Made by a program: the position numbers and the translations under genes
Shown here: positions 43,629 to 55,796 of the stretch, in pieces
Layout of the letters: every line of letters starts with the position of its first letter
How positions within the stretch are numbered: the first letter of the stretch is position 1
Assembly (NCBI GenBank): GCA_014621425.1
Contig: JAANBB010000070.1
Span: forward strand, 62,001 to 126,000
Length of the DNA: 64,000 bases
Direction: 5' to 3'
Source: Cylindrodendrum hubeiense
Taxonomy: Eukaryota; Ascomycota; Sordariomycetes; Hypocreales; Nectriaceae
Notes under the pieces: generated by a model
What the model saw: only the letters and a program-made list of their open reading frames with translations
Told to the model about the DNA's origin: nothing
Database searches by the model: none

Positions 43629-45338
43629 ATGAGTGAAAAGGTCCCTTTCAGTCTGCCAGCTCCTGTGGCTCGTCCCAAGTCCAATCGGGTCTTGTGGTCT
43701 AGGCTCACAATCGCCGCGTTCGCTTTACTCAGCGGCGTCAATTTCTATCGACGGTTGTCAGGTGATTGTGGGCACACCGCGACGCGCAGCTATGTCGGCG
43801 AAACCGTGCAATGGAAGCCATGCGGCAGCATCATCGACCACGAGATCGAGTGTGCAGATATCCTCGTCCCTATGGATCAGTTTGATGCAGTCAACTCTGG
43901 CGACAAGACATTCCAGATCCCGCTCATCCGCCTTCGAGGCAGGAATGCCACGCAGAACCTCTTTGTGAATCCCGGAGGCCCCGGTGGCAGCGGCATCAAC
44001 TTCATGTACCGCAAGGGCGAGCTTCTGAATCGCATCGTTGGGGAGAATTTTCACATTCTATCTTTTGACCCCCGAGGCGTCAATTCCTCGTTGCCTCGTG
44101 CATCTTGCTATCCGACTTCGGACACGCGTGTGAAGCACTCTCTGGCGTTTGATAGCGACGCAGTTCGAGAGAGCCCGAGCCGCTATGCTTGGACCCAGAA
44201 CTATGTCACGGCCTGTCAAGAAAACCTGGGCGAGCACGGAAAATACATCAATACCCCTCAGACTGCGGCCGATATGAACACCATCCTAGATGCCATTGGC
44301 CAGCAGGACATGGTGTATTGGGGCTTCAGTTACGGCACCCTGCTTGGACAGACATACGCGTCGCTTTTCCCGGACCGTTCTAAGCGCGTCATCATCGACG
44401 GCGTCGTCGATCAGATCCAGTGGTACGAATCGCCTCTTCTAGATGCAGACTTTGTCGATACCCAAAATGTCCTCGACGGTTTCTTTGAAGAGTGCATCAA
44501 GTCTGCTGATAATTGCGCATTGTCAGATTTGGCAGACTCCAAAGAAGAGCTACAAGAAAAGGTGGTTAAGTTTATACAAGGCCTAGAGCAAGATCCAGTC
44601 TCTGTCTTCCTGAACACGACCAACTACGGCACAATTGACTACAAGACTATCTGGTTCGACGCCATATTTTCACACTTGTATAAACCGGCTACCTGGTTCG
44701 AGTTTGCCACCAGGCTTTCGGACCTTATCCGTGGGAATGCTACAGAAGCCTTTCTAGCATATGGTACCGAGGACCTTTCTGGTGTGACGGACGACGCTAT
44801 CGACGTAGTGCATCTCAACGACGGAGCATCGGGTCTAAAGTATTGGCCACACACTAGACTGGAACTGCTCGACATGCTTCTACCCTACTACAACTCGTCC
44901 TCGTTTGCTATTTCTGAGGGCCAGACGTACTATGCTAAGCAGCAATGGCTTATTCCTCGAACCCACGACTTCAAGGCCCGCCGCCGTATCGAGACCGCCC
45001 ACCCACTCCTAGTGCTTTCAACCACATACGATCCCATCTGCCCGTTAATATCGGCAAAGGGAGCGCAGGAGACGTTTGTCGGCTCGCGACTCGTCGAAGT
45101 CAAGGGTTACGGCCACTGTTCCCTCGCCGTCACGTCTGCGTGCGTTGCTCGACACGTCCGCGACTTCCTCGATTCGGGCAAGCTACCTGAGGAAAATGTG
45201 CAGTGTGAAGTGGATGAGCCGTACTTCCAGGCGCCCGAGCCAGAGGAGGTGCTGATTGCCAAGTTGACGACAGCCGAGACGGAAGGCGAGCGGATTCGTG
45301 CAGCTCAGATGTTGATGGCTGGACAATTGCGGTTGTGA
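43629..45338 (+). CDS. TAP-like alpha/beta hydrolase, membrane-anchored (569 aa)
   Basis: Single exon from ATG 43629 (MSEKVPFSLP). A hydrophobic segment at residues 25-40 (LTIAAFALLSGVNFY) acts as a signal anchor. The alpha/beta hydrolase fold shows the oxyanion segment NPGGPGGSG, FDPRGVNSS, the nucleophile elbow WGFSYGTLLGQTYAS, and the C-terminal TAP-like domain (PF08386) with LVLSTTYDPICPL (acid) and KGYGHCSLA (His). The pattern matches secreted tripeptidyl/prolyl aminopeptidase-like fungal proteins. It probably acts on peptides at the cell surface or in the secretory path; the substrate is not proven. Confidence 0.88.
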   Translation: MSEKVPFSLPAPVARPKSNRVLWSRLTIAAFALLSGVNFYRRLSGDCGHTATRSYVGETVQWKPCGSIIDHEIECADILVPMDQFDAVNSGDKTFQIPLIRLRGRNATQNLFVNPGGPGGSGINFMYRKGELLNRIVGENFHILSFDPRGVNSSLPRASCYPTSDTRVKHSLAFDSDAVRESPSRYAWTQNYVTACQENLGEHGKYINTPQTAADMNTILDAIGQQDMVYWGFSYGTLLGQTYASLFPDRSKRVIIDGVVDQIQWYESPLLDADFVDTQNVLDGFFEECIKSADNCALSDLADSKEELQEKVVKFIQGLEQDPVSVFLNTTNYGTIDYKTIWFDAIFSHLYKPATWFEFATRLSDLIRGNATEAFLAYGTEDLSGVTDDAIDVVHLNDGASGLKYWPHTRLELLDMLLPYYNSSSFAISEGQTYYAKQQWLIPRTHDFKARRRIETAHPLLVLSTTYDPICPLISAKGAQETFVGSRLVEVKGYGHCSLAVTSACVARHVRDFLDSGKLPEENVQCEVDEPYFQAPEPEEVLIAKLTTAETEGERIRAAQMLMAGQLRL

Positions 45339-45416
45339 AGTGCGGATAGCGAAAGCTGCCATTACTCAATGCGGGACCCTGTCATTGAGCCATGTATTAC
45401 TTTTTGGTTTAAACAT

Positions 45417-45890
45417 TTATTGATCTTCCTCAACTCTACGTTGCGTCACCCGACTTACGAGCCAACTGGTGAAGGCAGATGCCGACAAGCTCCCTTTACT
45501 CCGGGTGCCATGTTGTTGTTCTGTGAGTAACACCACAACACGTGTCATGCATGTATGGCGGGCAATTTCACGGAGTAGACCACTCAAGAATTTCAAATCA
45601 CAGAGGGTTAGGTCGCAAGGATAGACAAGATTCGTATAGTGGACATATACATAAACCAGGACATACCTGTTGAGGCCTGGCAGATTCTTTATCCTCTTTT
45701 CTCCCAAACATTTAATGCCCAGTAACTCCTCCTCGCACTCATCTTCTGAACTGACAGGGTCATCGGATTCGCACTCGATTTCATCTTCGCGCCACAGTAG
45801 CGAAACATTAAACACCTCGTCCTCGGAATCATTCTCGGCCGGCCCACCGCTGTCATGTATGCCGTCTCCCCCGAGTGTTGTAGTCATGTT
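45417..45890 (-). pseudogene. Truncated copy of the gasdermin-like gene 3' end
   Basis: The minus strand reads MTTTLGGDG, AENDSEDEVFN and ESDDPVSSEDE, nearly matching the C-terminal tail of the protein at 57276-58595 (ATLGGDG, ENDSEDDLFN, ESDDPVSSEDE). At DNA level similarity runs from about 45680 to 45897 against about 57232-57473. It stops abruptly after CAATCTC, so the rest of the gene is missing. The copy reads on in frame through GIKCLGEKRIKNL, which is out of frame in the other locus. It has no upstream coding region, so it is a fragment, not a working gene. Confidence 0.75.
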
Positions 45891-46319
45891 GCCCTCAATC
45901 TCTAGTATACTCTATACATAGTCTATTAGAGGCTGGGAAGGCCGGGGATTAGTATTAACGTCTTATATTAGTTCTAACTCCTTCCAATCCCAATATAGAT
46001 AGCTAGTTAGTTCTGAGTGAAGGATACATACTCGGAACGGTGTAACCGAATGGAACTTAGATCTGTCACAAGATTACATTCTACAGTCACGTGGAAAGGA
46101 ATCAACCATATTATTTGATGGGTGAATACTTGACTTATTCTACCTTAGAAACAGGGATTTGAATGATGTTGCGAGAGATGAAAACCTTCACCTTGTCATC
46201 CTCACTTACGGAGGGACGACATAAGAATCAGGGCAGAGACTGCAAACAAGAAGCCTCAAGATAACTTGCACGACCCCCCTCAATGAAGAGCAAAATTTGA
46301 TCCACGGAAACTCCCAGCT
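45891..46319. other. AT-rich intergenic region
   Basis: About 430 bases between the gene fragment and the 3' end of the monooxygenase gene. It is AT-rich, possibly decayed repeat DNA, with no recognisable element. Confidence 0.4.
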
Positions 46320-49080
46320 TTAAGACTCGTAGAATCTGGAATCCAGATTTTCCAGATTCAGATAAGGGGACCTATCAGCTTCTGGATTTGGGTCTAAGTC
46401 CAGCGCTGAATACCCGTAACCGAGGTATTGAAACCTGTTTTGCTGCAGTATTTGTTAGAACGTAAATTGAGTCTTGATATAGAGAGCGTGAGCTCCCTGG
46501 AGACTTACTGGGTTCTGGTATGCAATTTCCATGTCTTCCCAACGGGGGTCTTGCAGAGCCTCTCGAAAATGAAGGGCACTCCCAGGCCAAATAGCATCTA
46601 CTCGGCCCGTCTTGCGGTTCTTGTCTGCAGCGAAAGGTTGGTGTCAGTTCATGGCCTAGAAGATGACTTGAATTTGAGGATTATGGGACTGAAACATACA
46701 CCATGCATTACAGTTCTCTTCCCACACAGTTCCTTTGAACCAGCTCTGGGCGTGGTTGTTGAAATCATCAACCACCTGCTGTTTGGGCACAAAATATTTG
46801 ATGTTGTCAGCCTGCATCTTCTTGATGCACTTGAGACTATAGGAAACTATAGCCTCGAGCAATCCTGTGTTGATATACCAATTAGCTCTCACAGATATTC
46901 AGTCCAAAGATGATGTTCTACTACTACATACCCATGATGCTGCCACTCTCCACAGGACAGTTGGGACCCAGGTACACTGCCGATTATCACATTAGAACAG
47001 TTACGAAGACCGTGTCCCGGATTATGCGATCTTACTGAGATAGTTTGGAATACCAGGCGCCATCACCTGGATAAACTTGCAATTAGCAAATTGCATGATT
47101 GGGCATATTCACAAGGAGTGATGCCACTACTTACCCCAAAGTAACTGGCTGGAACATTCTCCCACTCCTTTCGGAGATCGACGCCTTTCAGTCCTATCAA
47201 AGGAAATGGAGGACGATAAGAGACATCTGGAGCAATTATTGTTAGCTAAAGACCCGGTCTCGATGGAAGCGTAGCCGTAGATGATCTTACCGAAGCCGGT
47301 TGCACAAACTATGGTGTCACACTTCACCAACTTTCCATCATCTCCAATGACTCCATCTTCAGTTATCTGGCTTACACCACAGAAGTGCAAGTTGACGTTC
47401 GGCTTCTGGACACTGATATCGGTCAATTTCAAGCTGCATTTAACCAGGGATTACCTAGCTATACTCACGCCAACATGTAGGAATCTCCAGGAGCGATTCG
47501 ACGGCAGCCGACGCTGAACCTTGGGAGCAGATGCTCGTAGAGATAATCATCTTTGATCCACTCACGAGTTCGCTTTGTAATGGCCTGTGGTGCGACCCAG
47601 CGTTAGCCTCGAGTACGAATATCGAATAACATTAGTACGTGCATGAATGAAGAATGACTTACCTCGCGTCCCTGAAAATGAAGAGGATTATGCTTGACCA
47701 TGAAATGATGAAGCTGTCCACAAGGTCACAGTTAGCAATGTCTTCTTGATCTTGGCCAACGTTTAAATAGGCGAGCAGAGCCATACCATCATGAAACTGT
47801 TCTCATTTGCTTTGGAATGCTTGAGTAGTTCCTTGCGATCACCGGCAAAGCGTGCCTTCTCCTTCTCCGTGTCTAAGAGTTGATATCTGGTGAGCACAAA
47901 AGCCTTTCCTCCCCGTTCCACCACGAGGCTGTGGATGAATGAGTAACTTACACTTGTAGCCCTGAGGCCTTTGCTCCTCCGCTAGATCGTCCGAAGCGAA
48001 GAACCATGCCGGCGTACGAACAAACACCTCGAGCTTTTTGGTGTGTGGCTGCATTCCAGGAACAGTCTGAATGCTGCTGGCTCCAGAACCGATGACCACC
48101 ACCGTCTCATTCGCCCATTTGTCCTGGGTGTACTCGCCCCATCTGGAATATTCAGCACAATACATCTTGGCGCTATTTGCAATGAAGCAAATAATAACGG
48201 AGTCAACTTACTGCTTCTTATCGGCTGTGTGAATCACTCGCCCTGTGAACTTTTGGAGACCAGGAATGTTGGGATACTCCCATCTGTCTAGAATCCCCAC
48301 TGCTCCAAGCAGGAGGTCGCAGTCGTCGTTGATGATTCGATGGGAACCATCAGGCAAAGTCTGCTCAATTTTCAATTCCCACACTCCTCGATCCTCGTCA
48401 AAACGTGCCTCGACCACCTTCGAGTTGAAAGTCATATACTTTCGCAAATCAAGCCGATCCACGACATTGGTGAGGTACTTGTGAAGGTATTCAGCGCCAG
48501 AGAAGTAGTCTTCCCAATCTAAGAGGTTCCAATCGCGTCAGTATAAGGCTTTTGCAGTGCCTTAGATGATTGAAAGCAGTTATGCTTGGATGCAGAGTTC
48601 TCATTTTTATCGGGCTTTGGATCGCAAAACTCACCGGATGCAAGAGCAAAGTTGAGCTGATAAGTGCAAGTCGGGGCGTCGCAGCCAGCCATTGGGTATC
48701 GATTTTGATACTGTATAATAACTTAATAAGTCAAGAGAGCTGCTGTAACACGAGATGCTGACACTCACCCAAGTCCCTCCAATGTCAGGATTCTTCTCGT
48801 AAATAACATGCTCAATGTTTGAAATCTGTTTCTCGATGTTGTACGCCAGCATGATTCCGGACACGCCGGCCCCGATTGTTATGACCTTCATCTTACGGTT
48901 CTCTGGCTGTCCAATGGGCACAAATGGGATATGATATCCCGTCTTGTTGTCATTGTGATACTCCTTGCTGAGCTTTTCGGTGAAGAGATTACCGGGGCGA
49001 GTCTTGGCCTTTGGGTCCGCGAAGAACTCCAAGCCGGGAATGAGGAATGGGGAAGGATTCGAATTAGGAAGGCTACCCAT
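46320..49080 (-). CDS. Baeyer-Villiger-type flavin monooxygenase (617 aa)
   Basis: Fourteen exons from ATG 49080 to TAA 46320 sum to 1854 nt with every junction in frame; exon 1 is 49080-48769 and the last 46442-46320. The FAD-binding motif [12 protein letters not shown] (G70-G75) precedes [15 protein letters not shown], which fits the long BVMO fingerprint with Met in the variable position. The short fingerprint region [15 protein letters not shown] and the NADPH motif [12 protein letters not shown] follow, then CATGF and [13 protein letters not shown]. Such enzymes insert oxygen next to a ketone to give an ester or lactone, using NADPH and O2. It is divergent from the esterase-like gene and close to a regulator and an alcohol dehydrogenase, which fits a ketone-degrading or tailoring cluster. 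Confidence 0.9.
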
Positions 49081-49290
49081 CTTGACAGTTTGTCTGGATT
49101 GAGGGTTTGTTTGTTTATTTTTTAATAAAATAAAAACAAGTCTGGGTGAAATTATTCTCAGTATTGTCTTAGTCCATTACTATCTAAATTGGGACGAAGA
49201 GTGATGCCTTTTTGAAGATGATCTGGATTCTCACTACTATGATTTCATGGACAACTTCACTATCGCTAAATCCGGATTACCCCCTTCCAA

Positions 49291-49303
49291 CGGACGCGGT
49301 CCG
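49291..49303. promoter_or_regulatory. CGG-N7-CCG candidate Zn2Cys6 operator
   Basis: CGGACGCGGTCCG. It is nearly palindromic, 211 bases upstream of the monooxygenase ATG. Confidence 0.35.
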
Positions 49304-49525
49304 AGTACCAGGATCTTCTGATACAGTGAACTCTGATCTCCGTGTCTCGTGACTGCCATTGATCAAAGCGAGTCAGAGAAGTCTTATTCATGACAGGGGT
49401 CACCCCACAACCCCGCAACGCCACGCATTGAAGGCGCTAGAACTTATGCCAATAGGAACACTTTGTTCATGCCGTGATCGGTAGAAATCTCAAAGTAGAG
49501 AAAATCATAATGCGCTTGGTGCCTC

Positions 49526-49557
49526 AGTGCCGAATGTGCCTAAGTGCCGAGTGTGCC
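49526..49557. repeat. 15-bp direct repeat in promoter
   Basis: AGTGCCGAATGTGCC and AGTGCCGAGTGTGCC, start-to-start 17 bases. A TGCCG/TGCC motif also recurs upstream of the alcohol dehydrogenase gene. Confidence 0.6.
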
Positions 49558-49909
49558 CCGGGACCCCGCACGGCAAGAGAGGACAAGACTGCTTGAATTC
49601 TTTGCACGGCTCGCACCGCGTCGGTGAACCCGGATGAGGCCGTGTCTGCATTCGGTGCGCGGGAAGCAGTTGGAGACCGAGGCTAGGGCTGTTCAGTTCT
49701 CCGCGTCCGTATTGTTGACGCTAAGGTGCCTTGACTGTTCAGTAATTGCCGAAGTCGTTTTGGCGCGGGTTGAACTGATGGACTCCTTCGCTACGTGCCG
49801 AAGCCTTGTATATCAGCCGGTCATCTGTCGCATACGTTTTAATGTCTAGGCTGCCCACTCCTTGCATCCTGAATGAGCTAAATTGTACTTTTGGTACTCG
49901 AAATTTATC

Positions 49910-51274
49910 ATGACTTCGACTTATCGTAAACCTGGCCTGGGCAAACTGAGCCCCGAATGGGAGCAGGTACACTACCCAAGTAATCCGCGACAGCACTCAT
50001 AAACTAATACAATTGCTTCGTTGCCTGTAGTTCGTCAAGGAGTTTCCGGTACCACCTCTCATCGGAACCCCTGAACAGCTGCGTGCAGGATTCGACAGGC
50101 CACCGGCGCCCCCTGAACCTGTCGGCTTTTCCATCACCCAACAATCCGTGCCTGGTTATGGCGGCTACATCAACCAACTCCGTATTTACAAGCCGGATGA
50201 CCCACCGAAGAATCTCGCCGCTGTTATTTAGTGAGATTCTGTCCTTCACTGCTTCAAGTCATTTTTACTCACCGCTATGCCAAGTATACATGGTGGAGGC
50301 TGGTCAATCGGTAGTTTGGACAGTGAAGATGCTATCTGTCGAACTATATGCCGCGAGAATGGCGTAGTCGTTGTCAGCATTGATTATAGAAAGTATGTCA
50401 GAAAACCCGAATTTTCTCTCTCATGGCTCTCCTGCATCACCAATGGTGTGGTATCTTAGGCTCAAGACTAGAACTAACATGCCAATCAACTCAGAGCCCC
50501 TGAGAATCCGTTTCCAACCGGGGTGGAGGATGTGTGGGAGGGGATTCTCTGGGTAATATTTCCGCGGTTCCCCTGGAGCCTGTCAAGTATGCCAAGAGCT
50601 AACAGTTCAACAGGTCTTTGATAACTTGACCTCTCTTGGAGGGGACTTCAACCATGTGCTACTCGGGGGTCTCAGCGCCGGGGCCAACTTCGTGAGTTTA
50701 ACCGTTGCGCAAAAATAATTGAAAGTCTGACACCCGGTATTCAACTTTTAGACAGCTGCCCTCACTCATCGTGCGAAGAATACCAAGAAAGTATCGTTTC
50801 GTGGTCAGATCCTCCGGGTGCCGCTGGTTGTGCATCCTGCAGTTCAGCCCGCAGATTTGGACTTTTCGAGCTACAAGGAAAACAAAGAGGCCCCCGTGCT
50901 TCCGACCGAGGCGGTGACACAGTTCCTGGGCTGGTACAACCCCGTGCCCGAAGATCTTCGCATGTCGCCTCTCTTGGCCGAAGACTTCACCAACCTGCCG
51001 CCTGCGTATGTTCAGATTGCCGGAGCGGACCCCCTCAGAGACGATGGGTTTGCTTACGTTGAGAAGTTGGAAAAAGCAGGGTAGGCTTACGTTGTGCTGT
51101 TTATAAATGAGAGTTGCTGAGGCTAACGATATTTCCATCACATCAAGGGTCCCTGTTCGAGTCAACGTGTATCCGGGATTGCCACATGGCTTTTCAATCG
51201 TACCTATCAAGACGTCAGAAGAGAGTGATCGACATTTGGTTGAGGCCGTTAATTGGCTGATTGGGAGACAATGA
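49910..51274 (+). CDS. HGGGW-type alpha/beta hydrolase/esterase (318 aa)
   Basis: Seven exons: 49910-49966, 50031-50230, 50285-50392, 50495-50552, 50614-50691, 50752-51080 and 51148-51274; total 957 nt. The oxyanion motif HGGGWSIGS (residues 88-96), VSIDYRKAPENPFP, the nucleophile motif GLSAG (Ser162), the acid in AGADPLRDDG and the His in PGLPHGFS place it in the alpha/beta hydrolase_3 (hormone-sensitive lipase-like, PF07859) family. These hydrolyse short esters and lactones. Divergence from a Baeyer-Villiger monooxygenase suggests it opens the lactone or ester that enzyme forms. Cytosolic; no leader is seen. Confidence 0.88.
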
Positions 51275-51962
51275 AGTCGGCATTTTATAACATATTTATT
51301 GGTTATGAATCATTCTCCTTCCTGATATTGACAAAGTTGTATTAATGAAGATGAGTCGCATCCAGTATTGGCAAATGGAAGATTTTCTTCATCATAGTAG
51401 GAGATGTAGCCCCGCATCTTATGTAAAAGTCTCGATAGCAAAGAAGTAAGCCGTATCATGTATCAGATAATTTCTGCTCCTATATTACATCTCCCACCAA
51501 AGAACGGATCCCGGGACATCAGTGCTGGTTCTTCGTACACGTCAATAAAGCTCATGCAGATATGCACCATGCGCAATAGCAGTCCGCCTTCACACTCTGC
51601 TCCACGGCCCGTCCAATGACCATCCTGGCCTAGCTCCTGGTTGGTAGGGCACTGGTCCATGAGACCGGGCGGCCACTCTGCATGAAGCTAGCTACACGAC
51701 GCTGTAATAAACTTCACGGCAGATGGATAGCGGGGATGTAAACACCGCATCCAACCTCGGCTTCATCCCATTACATCCACGCTACTGCATCAGGGGTCTA
51801 GCTACCCAGACACACTTGGCTTTCCCTGTCAACGGGTACCAAGCAGCATCCACATTCCGTCACACTTTTGCCTGCTCCACGCCCTCTGGACCTACGTCTT
51901 TATTTCATACTGGAGCAATTGGTTGGTACATTTTACCTTGTCGCCAACTGTCAAATACCACC
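51275..51962. other. Intergenic region before the cluster regulator
   Basis: 688 bases with the 3' end of the hydrolase gene and the promoter of the Zn2Cys6 gene; no coding pattern seen. Confidence 0.5.
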
Positions 51963-54547
51963 ATGAGTGAACGAGAAGCCAAGCGAGTCCGACAGGCTTG
52001 TCAAAATTGCAGGTAACCGCATCACACTCCACGACTCCTTCAGACATGCATAGTACTAACCTTGCAATGTCCATGAAGACGTAAAAAGACTCGGTGTTCT
52101 GGTGAGCGCCCAAATTGTGCATTTTGCACCCGACTACAGCAAGATTGTATCTATGATGACTTCTCATTCTGCTCTGTTTACGGAGCAAGTCAAAATTCGT
52201 CCCATACACAACCGAATTTAGATATCGCAAGCTCCATGCTCATGGAGTCTAGATCTGTCGTGTCGGTTCGTATTGACAGCCCGCACTCAAACTATTTAGT
52301 CGCATTGGAAAGCATCATACTGAAGGACCTGTGCATACCAGGATCCAACTTTAGCCGCCCGAGTCGCTATGATCGAGTCTCAGCTAAACTTGCTGAGCAA
52401 TACCGGGAAAGCGTATGTGTATTTAGGGATGCTAACTTGAAACGAAACCGTTGCCGCTTACTAACTTCATGATCTTTGAAGAAATCTTATTCTAGCTCTC
52501 GAAGACCCTGAGATGCAACAGGGTTCTAAACGGAGGCCGTCGTCATCGGCTTGGTCTCGGCCAAGTGCTTCTCCTCCTGGACCGTATTCTCCAAGCTCGA
52601 GGTAGGGATAGCCCACATTCATTTCTATGGATGTAAAATTAGTACATCTTATGGTTATTGTGCAGGTCTCGCTGATCCAAATCACTCCATGCTATAGCTT
52701 CACCTCGCTGCCAGCTCCCGCAGTGCTCGAGTCACTGACTGATACGTATTTTAAGTATTGTCACAGCCAGCCGTACGTATACTTCAGAGAGGACAGCTTT
52801 CGCCGACGCCTCTCGGAAAATTCCCTTCCAAGCTGGCTTCTGTTGGCATTTGCAGCCACAGCCTGTCGCTTTTCCGACGACTCCTTCTACCAGGGCCGGC
52901 AAGAAGCAGCTGTAGAGCGCTATGCAGAAAAGGCGTGGAGTGAAATACACAAAAAGATGTTCAGCCAGGACGATTTCATGACTGTTCATACAGTTCAGGC
53001 GGTCAATATGCTGGCCATCGTAGATTTCACCGGTGAGCTTTCCTTGGCTCGTCATTGGCTCTTCTACTTCCTGCAAGGGAGAACAGAGGCCACTATGCTA
53101 GCGATAAATGCCTGACCATGCAACTTTATGACACAGCGGGAAAGCATCAACGTGGTTGGGTCAAGATTGGTCTATCAGTCCGTTTTGCAGAAGCTTTGCA
53201 TCTCTCCTCAGACCCCGATCCTTCCCTACCAGCATGGTTACAAGAAGAACATCGCTGGACGTTCTGGTCTGTTTACATACTGGATCGTCTCGTGTCCTGC
53301 AGTCCCCAATACAAGCCGACTGTACAGGACGCCGATTGCACCTTGCATCTTCCGCGACAGCCCACGACATCGCGAGATGCTGGCGAACACCGTGAGGGGG
53401 TCACATTGGCAGCCTTATATAGTATGATTAACAGCGCTAGCGACATGGACCAAGCTGGACACTTGATTCTTGTGACATCTGCTTTAGGCCGGATCCAGAG
53501 GTATTGTTTGAGGCGAGCTACATACCCGCCTCCGTATCCGCCTTGGGACTCTCGCAGTGAGTTTGCTTCCATTCAGACTGCACTCATGACCTTTGAGTCA
53601 CATTCGCCACTTATCTGGACCAGATTCGATATTGTTTTGGATGAAGTGAGCCTATTGGCAACAAGGAACAATACGGCAGCCGAGACGATGGGTACTTTGT
53701 GCTTTTCCCATGCGCTTTACTTTCTCTGCCAATGCCTGTTGAATCATCCATTTCTGATACATCGCGCTCTGTCATCACAGAAAGCGGCGATTCCGTTTAC
53801 ATATGTTCGATCTGCACTGCTAGCAGGCCGTGAGAACGCCATCAAACTCACGCTCCTTTTGCAGTACTTGCTGAAGAAGCGAGCTTGCCTCACAAGCTTC
53901 CTCGGGTACTGCGCGGTATGCGCTGGCGTTATCCATCGCCTATTCCAGAGGGACCGTGACCCCGTCATACAAGAAACCTCCCGTAGGATGTACGACCTCA
54001 CAGTGAGGTTCCTTTCCCAGTCGCCCGCCCGCTGGCAAAATCTCCATTGCATGGTTAGTAATCCCTTAAATTAGTTGATTCCGAATTCTTTTTATACCAA
54101 CATGTTCTCACGCAACTACAGCAAGAAGCATTGTCGAGTTTCGACCCCGAGTCGGAACCTACAGCCGCCCTGGTAAATCCTGCCTTGATCGCAAAGATGA
54201 CATCTCACCCAAACGCAAGTGAAATGTGGAATCTACTCGATTATGCTTGGATGTCAGACCAAGCCAGACGCACGCCTAAAATCCCAAACCACACAACCCC
54301 ACTGCCGCCTCCGTCGCGAGACCATCAGTTACATGACTGGACGTCTGTCTGCGTTGCAGAAGCTTCGGACGATATTTTCACAGAGTTTGATCAATATTCG
54401 GATCTCGACATAGATGCCCTGCTCGCTGGTAGTCCGGTAATGGATGATTTGAGCGGGTTGATCAACATTGATGCAGATGGCTCAAATGGCTGGTCTCGGC
54501 TGCAACCCACCAGCTGGAAACGATTGGATAGCATACTGTTACTTTGA
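51963..54547 (+). CDS. Zn2Cys6 transcription factor, likely cluster regulator
   Basis: The start is ATG 51963 (MSEREAKRVRQ). The first intron (52013-52078) splits the C6 cluster; joined, it reads CQNCRRKKTRCSGERPNCAFCTRLQQDC, a complete binuclear zinc cluster. The middle homology region (Fungal_trans, PF04082) runs from FTSLPAPAVLESLTDTYF through SWLLLAFAATACRFSDD, GKHQRGWVKIGLSVRFAEALHL and HRWTFWSVYILDRLVSCSP. Later introns are clear at about 53032-53133 and 54054-54120. Junctions between about 52400 and 52710 are uncertain; a Pro/Ser-rich linker (RPSASPPGPYSP) is likely there. The C-terminus is acidic. It lies inside the monooxygenase-hydrolase-dehydrogenase group and is a natural candidate to control it. 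Confidence 0.82.
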
Positions 54548-55796
54548 GCAATATCACAATAGATATCACGGCATGGCATCACGAAGAGAGCTTGCTTAGT
54601 GAATGAAGATCCTGGCCGCCTCTTAAACAGCTGCAACATTGTCGTGATACTCTGTCGGAGGTTGTATGTCTCAATCTTATGCTGGAGCGACACGCCAGTA
54701 ATCATACCTCACTTCTAACGCCTACCGCAATGACTTTAAAACCTCCATTAACCGCTCAACGAACGTACTACCTCTGACTTGGCAGATCTCTAGTTTGCCA
54801 AAGATATGTTGTGTTCCGCAGTTCGAATAGGTCAAGTTGGCTCGCTTTTAGAAGCATGAGTGAGATATTATCAGAATGCAATGTGAGAGTAGATGTTACT
54901 CCGAATGAACTAGCAGAGCCAAACCAGTATAAGTAGTCTAAACGACCCAATGCTATTAATACGCTGCCCGCTCTTCGGAGCGGAACCGATGACCCACTTG
55001 CCGTGCCCACTCAGGTGCCCCAACTTTGCCGTGCCCACTCTACCTTTCACCCATTATCGGAAAGTCTGCTGTCATTCCGGATGCTTGAGAGAATGACGGT
55101 GGAGCCGAAAGATTGTGGTCCCCACAGATGTAGGGTTCTGTTGCTCTGTAGGGAAATCCGACATGGTTAATGAGGGCACTATGTTTTGCATTGCTATGAA
55201 TTGAGAGAGGTAGATACGTGCCAATGATAGAAGAATCTTGTGATCTTGCCTATGAAATTGGCCACCTTTCAACCTTCTCTAGCTATTCTACATGTGTTGA
55301 CATAGAGTGTCACCTCATTGCTTTGGGCTGACTCGTCCAACTCTAGTTTCTTGAACACACTGGTATTGCTGAGCATCGATACAGGTAGCTGTCGCAATCT
55401 TTCTGGGTCTAGTTACCTTGGCCGCATCATCTGACCGGACCCCTCTCGCGGCCCGTCTCCGTGTCACCTGCTCATCTTAGGCGGTACGTTTTCGGCAGAC
55501 TGCGCTTTCCTCTGGTGGGGTTCCGATGGGGAATTCATCTCGTCCGGAACAAGGATGAGATCGGCCAAGAAACAGAAATGTGGCAGTAACCAATTTCACG
55601 TTGAGACGTTTGAACCGGCTCGGAATCATGATTGTCGCCGAGGGACGTCATCATAGCAGAAGACGACGACCCATGTCATGACCAAGAAAGAAGGATAAAA
55701 GGCCCATCATGGATGCAGCATACAATGGCTCTTTTCATCCTCTCAATAACACTGTCACCTCATTACAAAGACTCGCATCCAAACCCCCACCACATC
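54548..55796. promoter_or_regulatory. Regulator 3' end and dehydrogenase promoter
   Basis: 1.25 kb without a gene. It has a 15-bp direct repeat (54998-55012 and 55026-55040) and several CGG triplets in the last 400 bases before the dehydrogenase. Confidence 0.4.
54998..55040. repeat. 15-bp direct repeat upstream of the dehydrogenase
   Basis: TTGCCGTGCCCACTC occurs twice, 28 bases apart start to start, with a TGCCCC between. The TGCCG-TGCC core is shared with the repeat at 49526-49557. Confidence 0.6.

Larger units (their letters stand above)
49081..49909. promoter_or_regulatory. Bidirectional promoter, monooxygenase and hydrolase
   Basis: 829 bases between divergent starts. It contains CGGACGCGGTCCG (49291-49303), a CGG-N7-CCG inverted triplet of the kind Zn2Cys6 dimers bind, and two 15-base direct repeats (49526-49540 and 49543-49557). 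A Zn2Cys6 gene lies 2 kb downstream. Confidence 0.5.

Noticed and set aside
45680..45897. RIP (repeat-induced point mutation) as cause of divergence between the two gasdermin-tail copies
   Set aside because: Differences by eye include C/T and G/A changes in both directions plus indels, so no clear one-sided CpA to TpA bias could be claimed.
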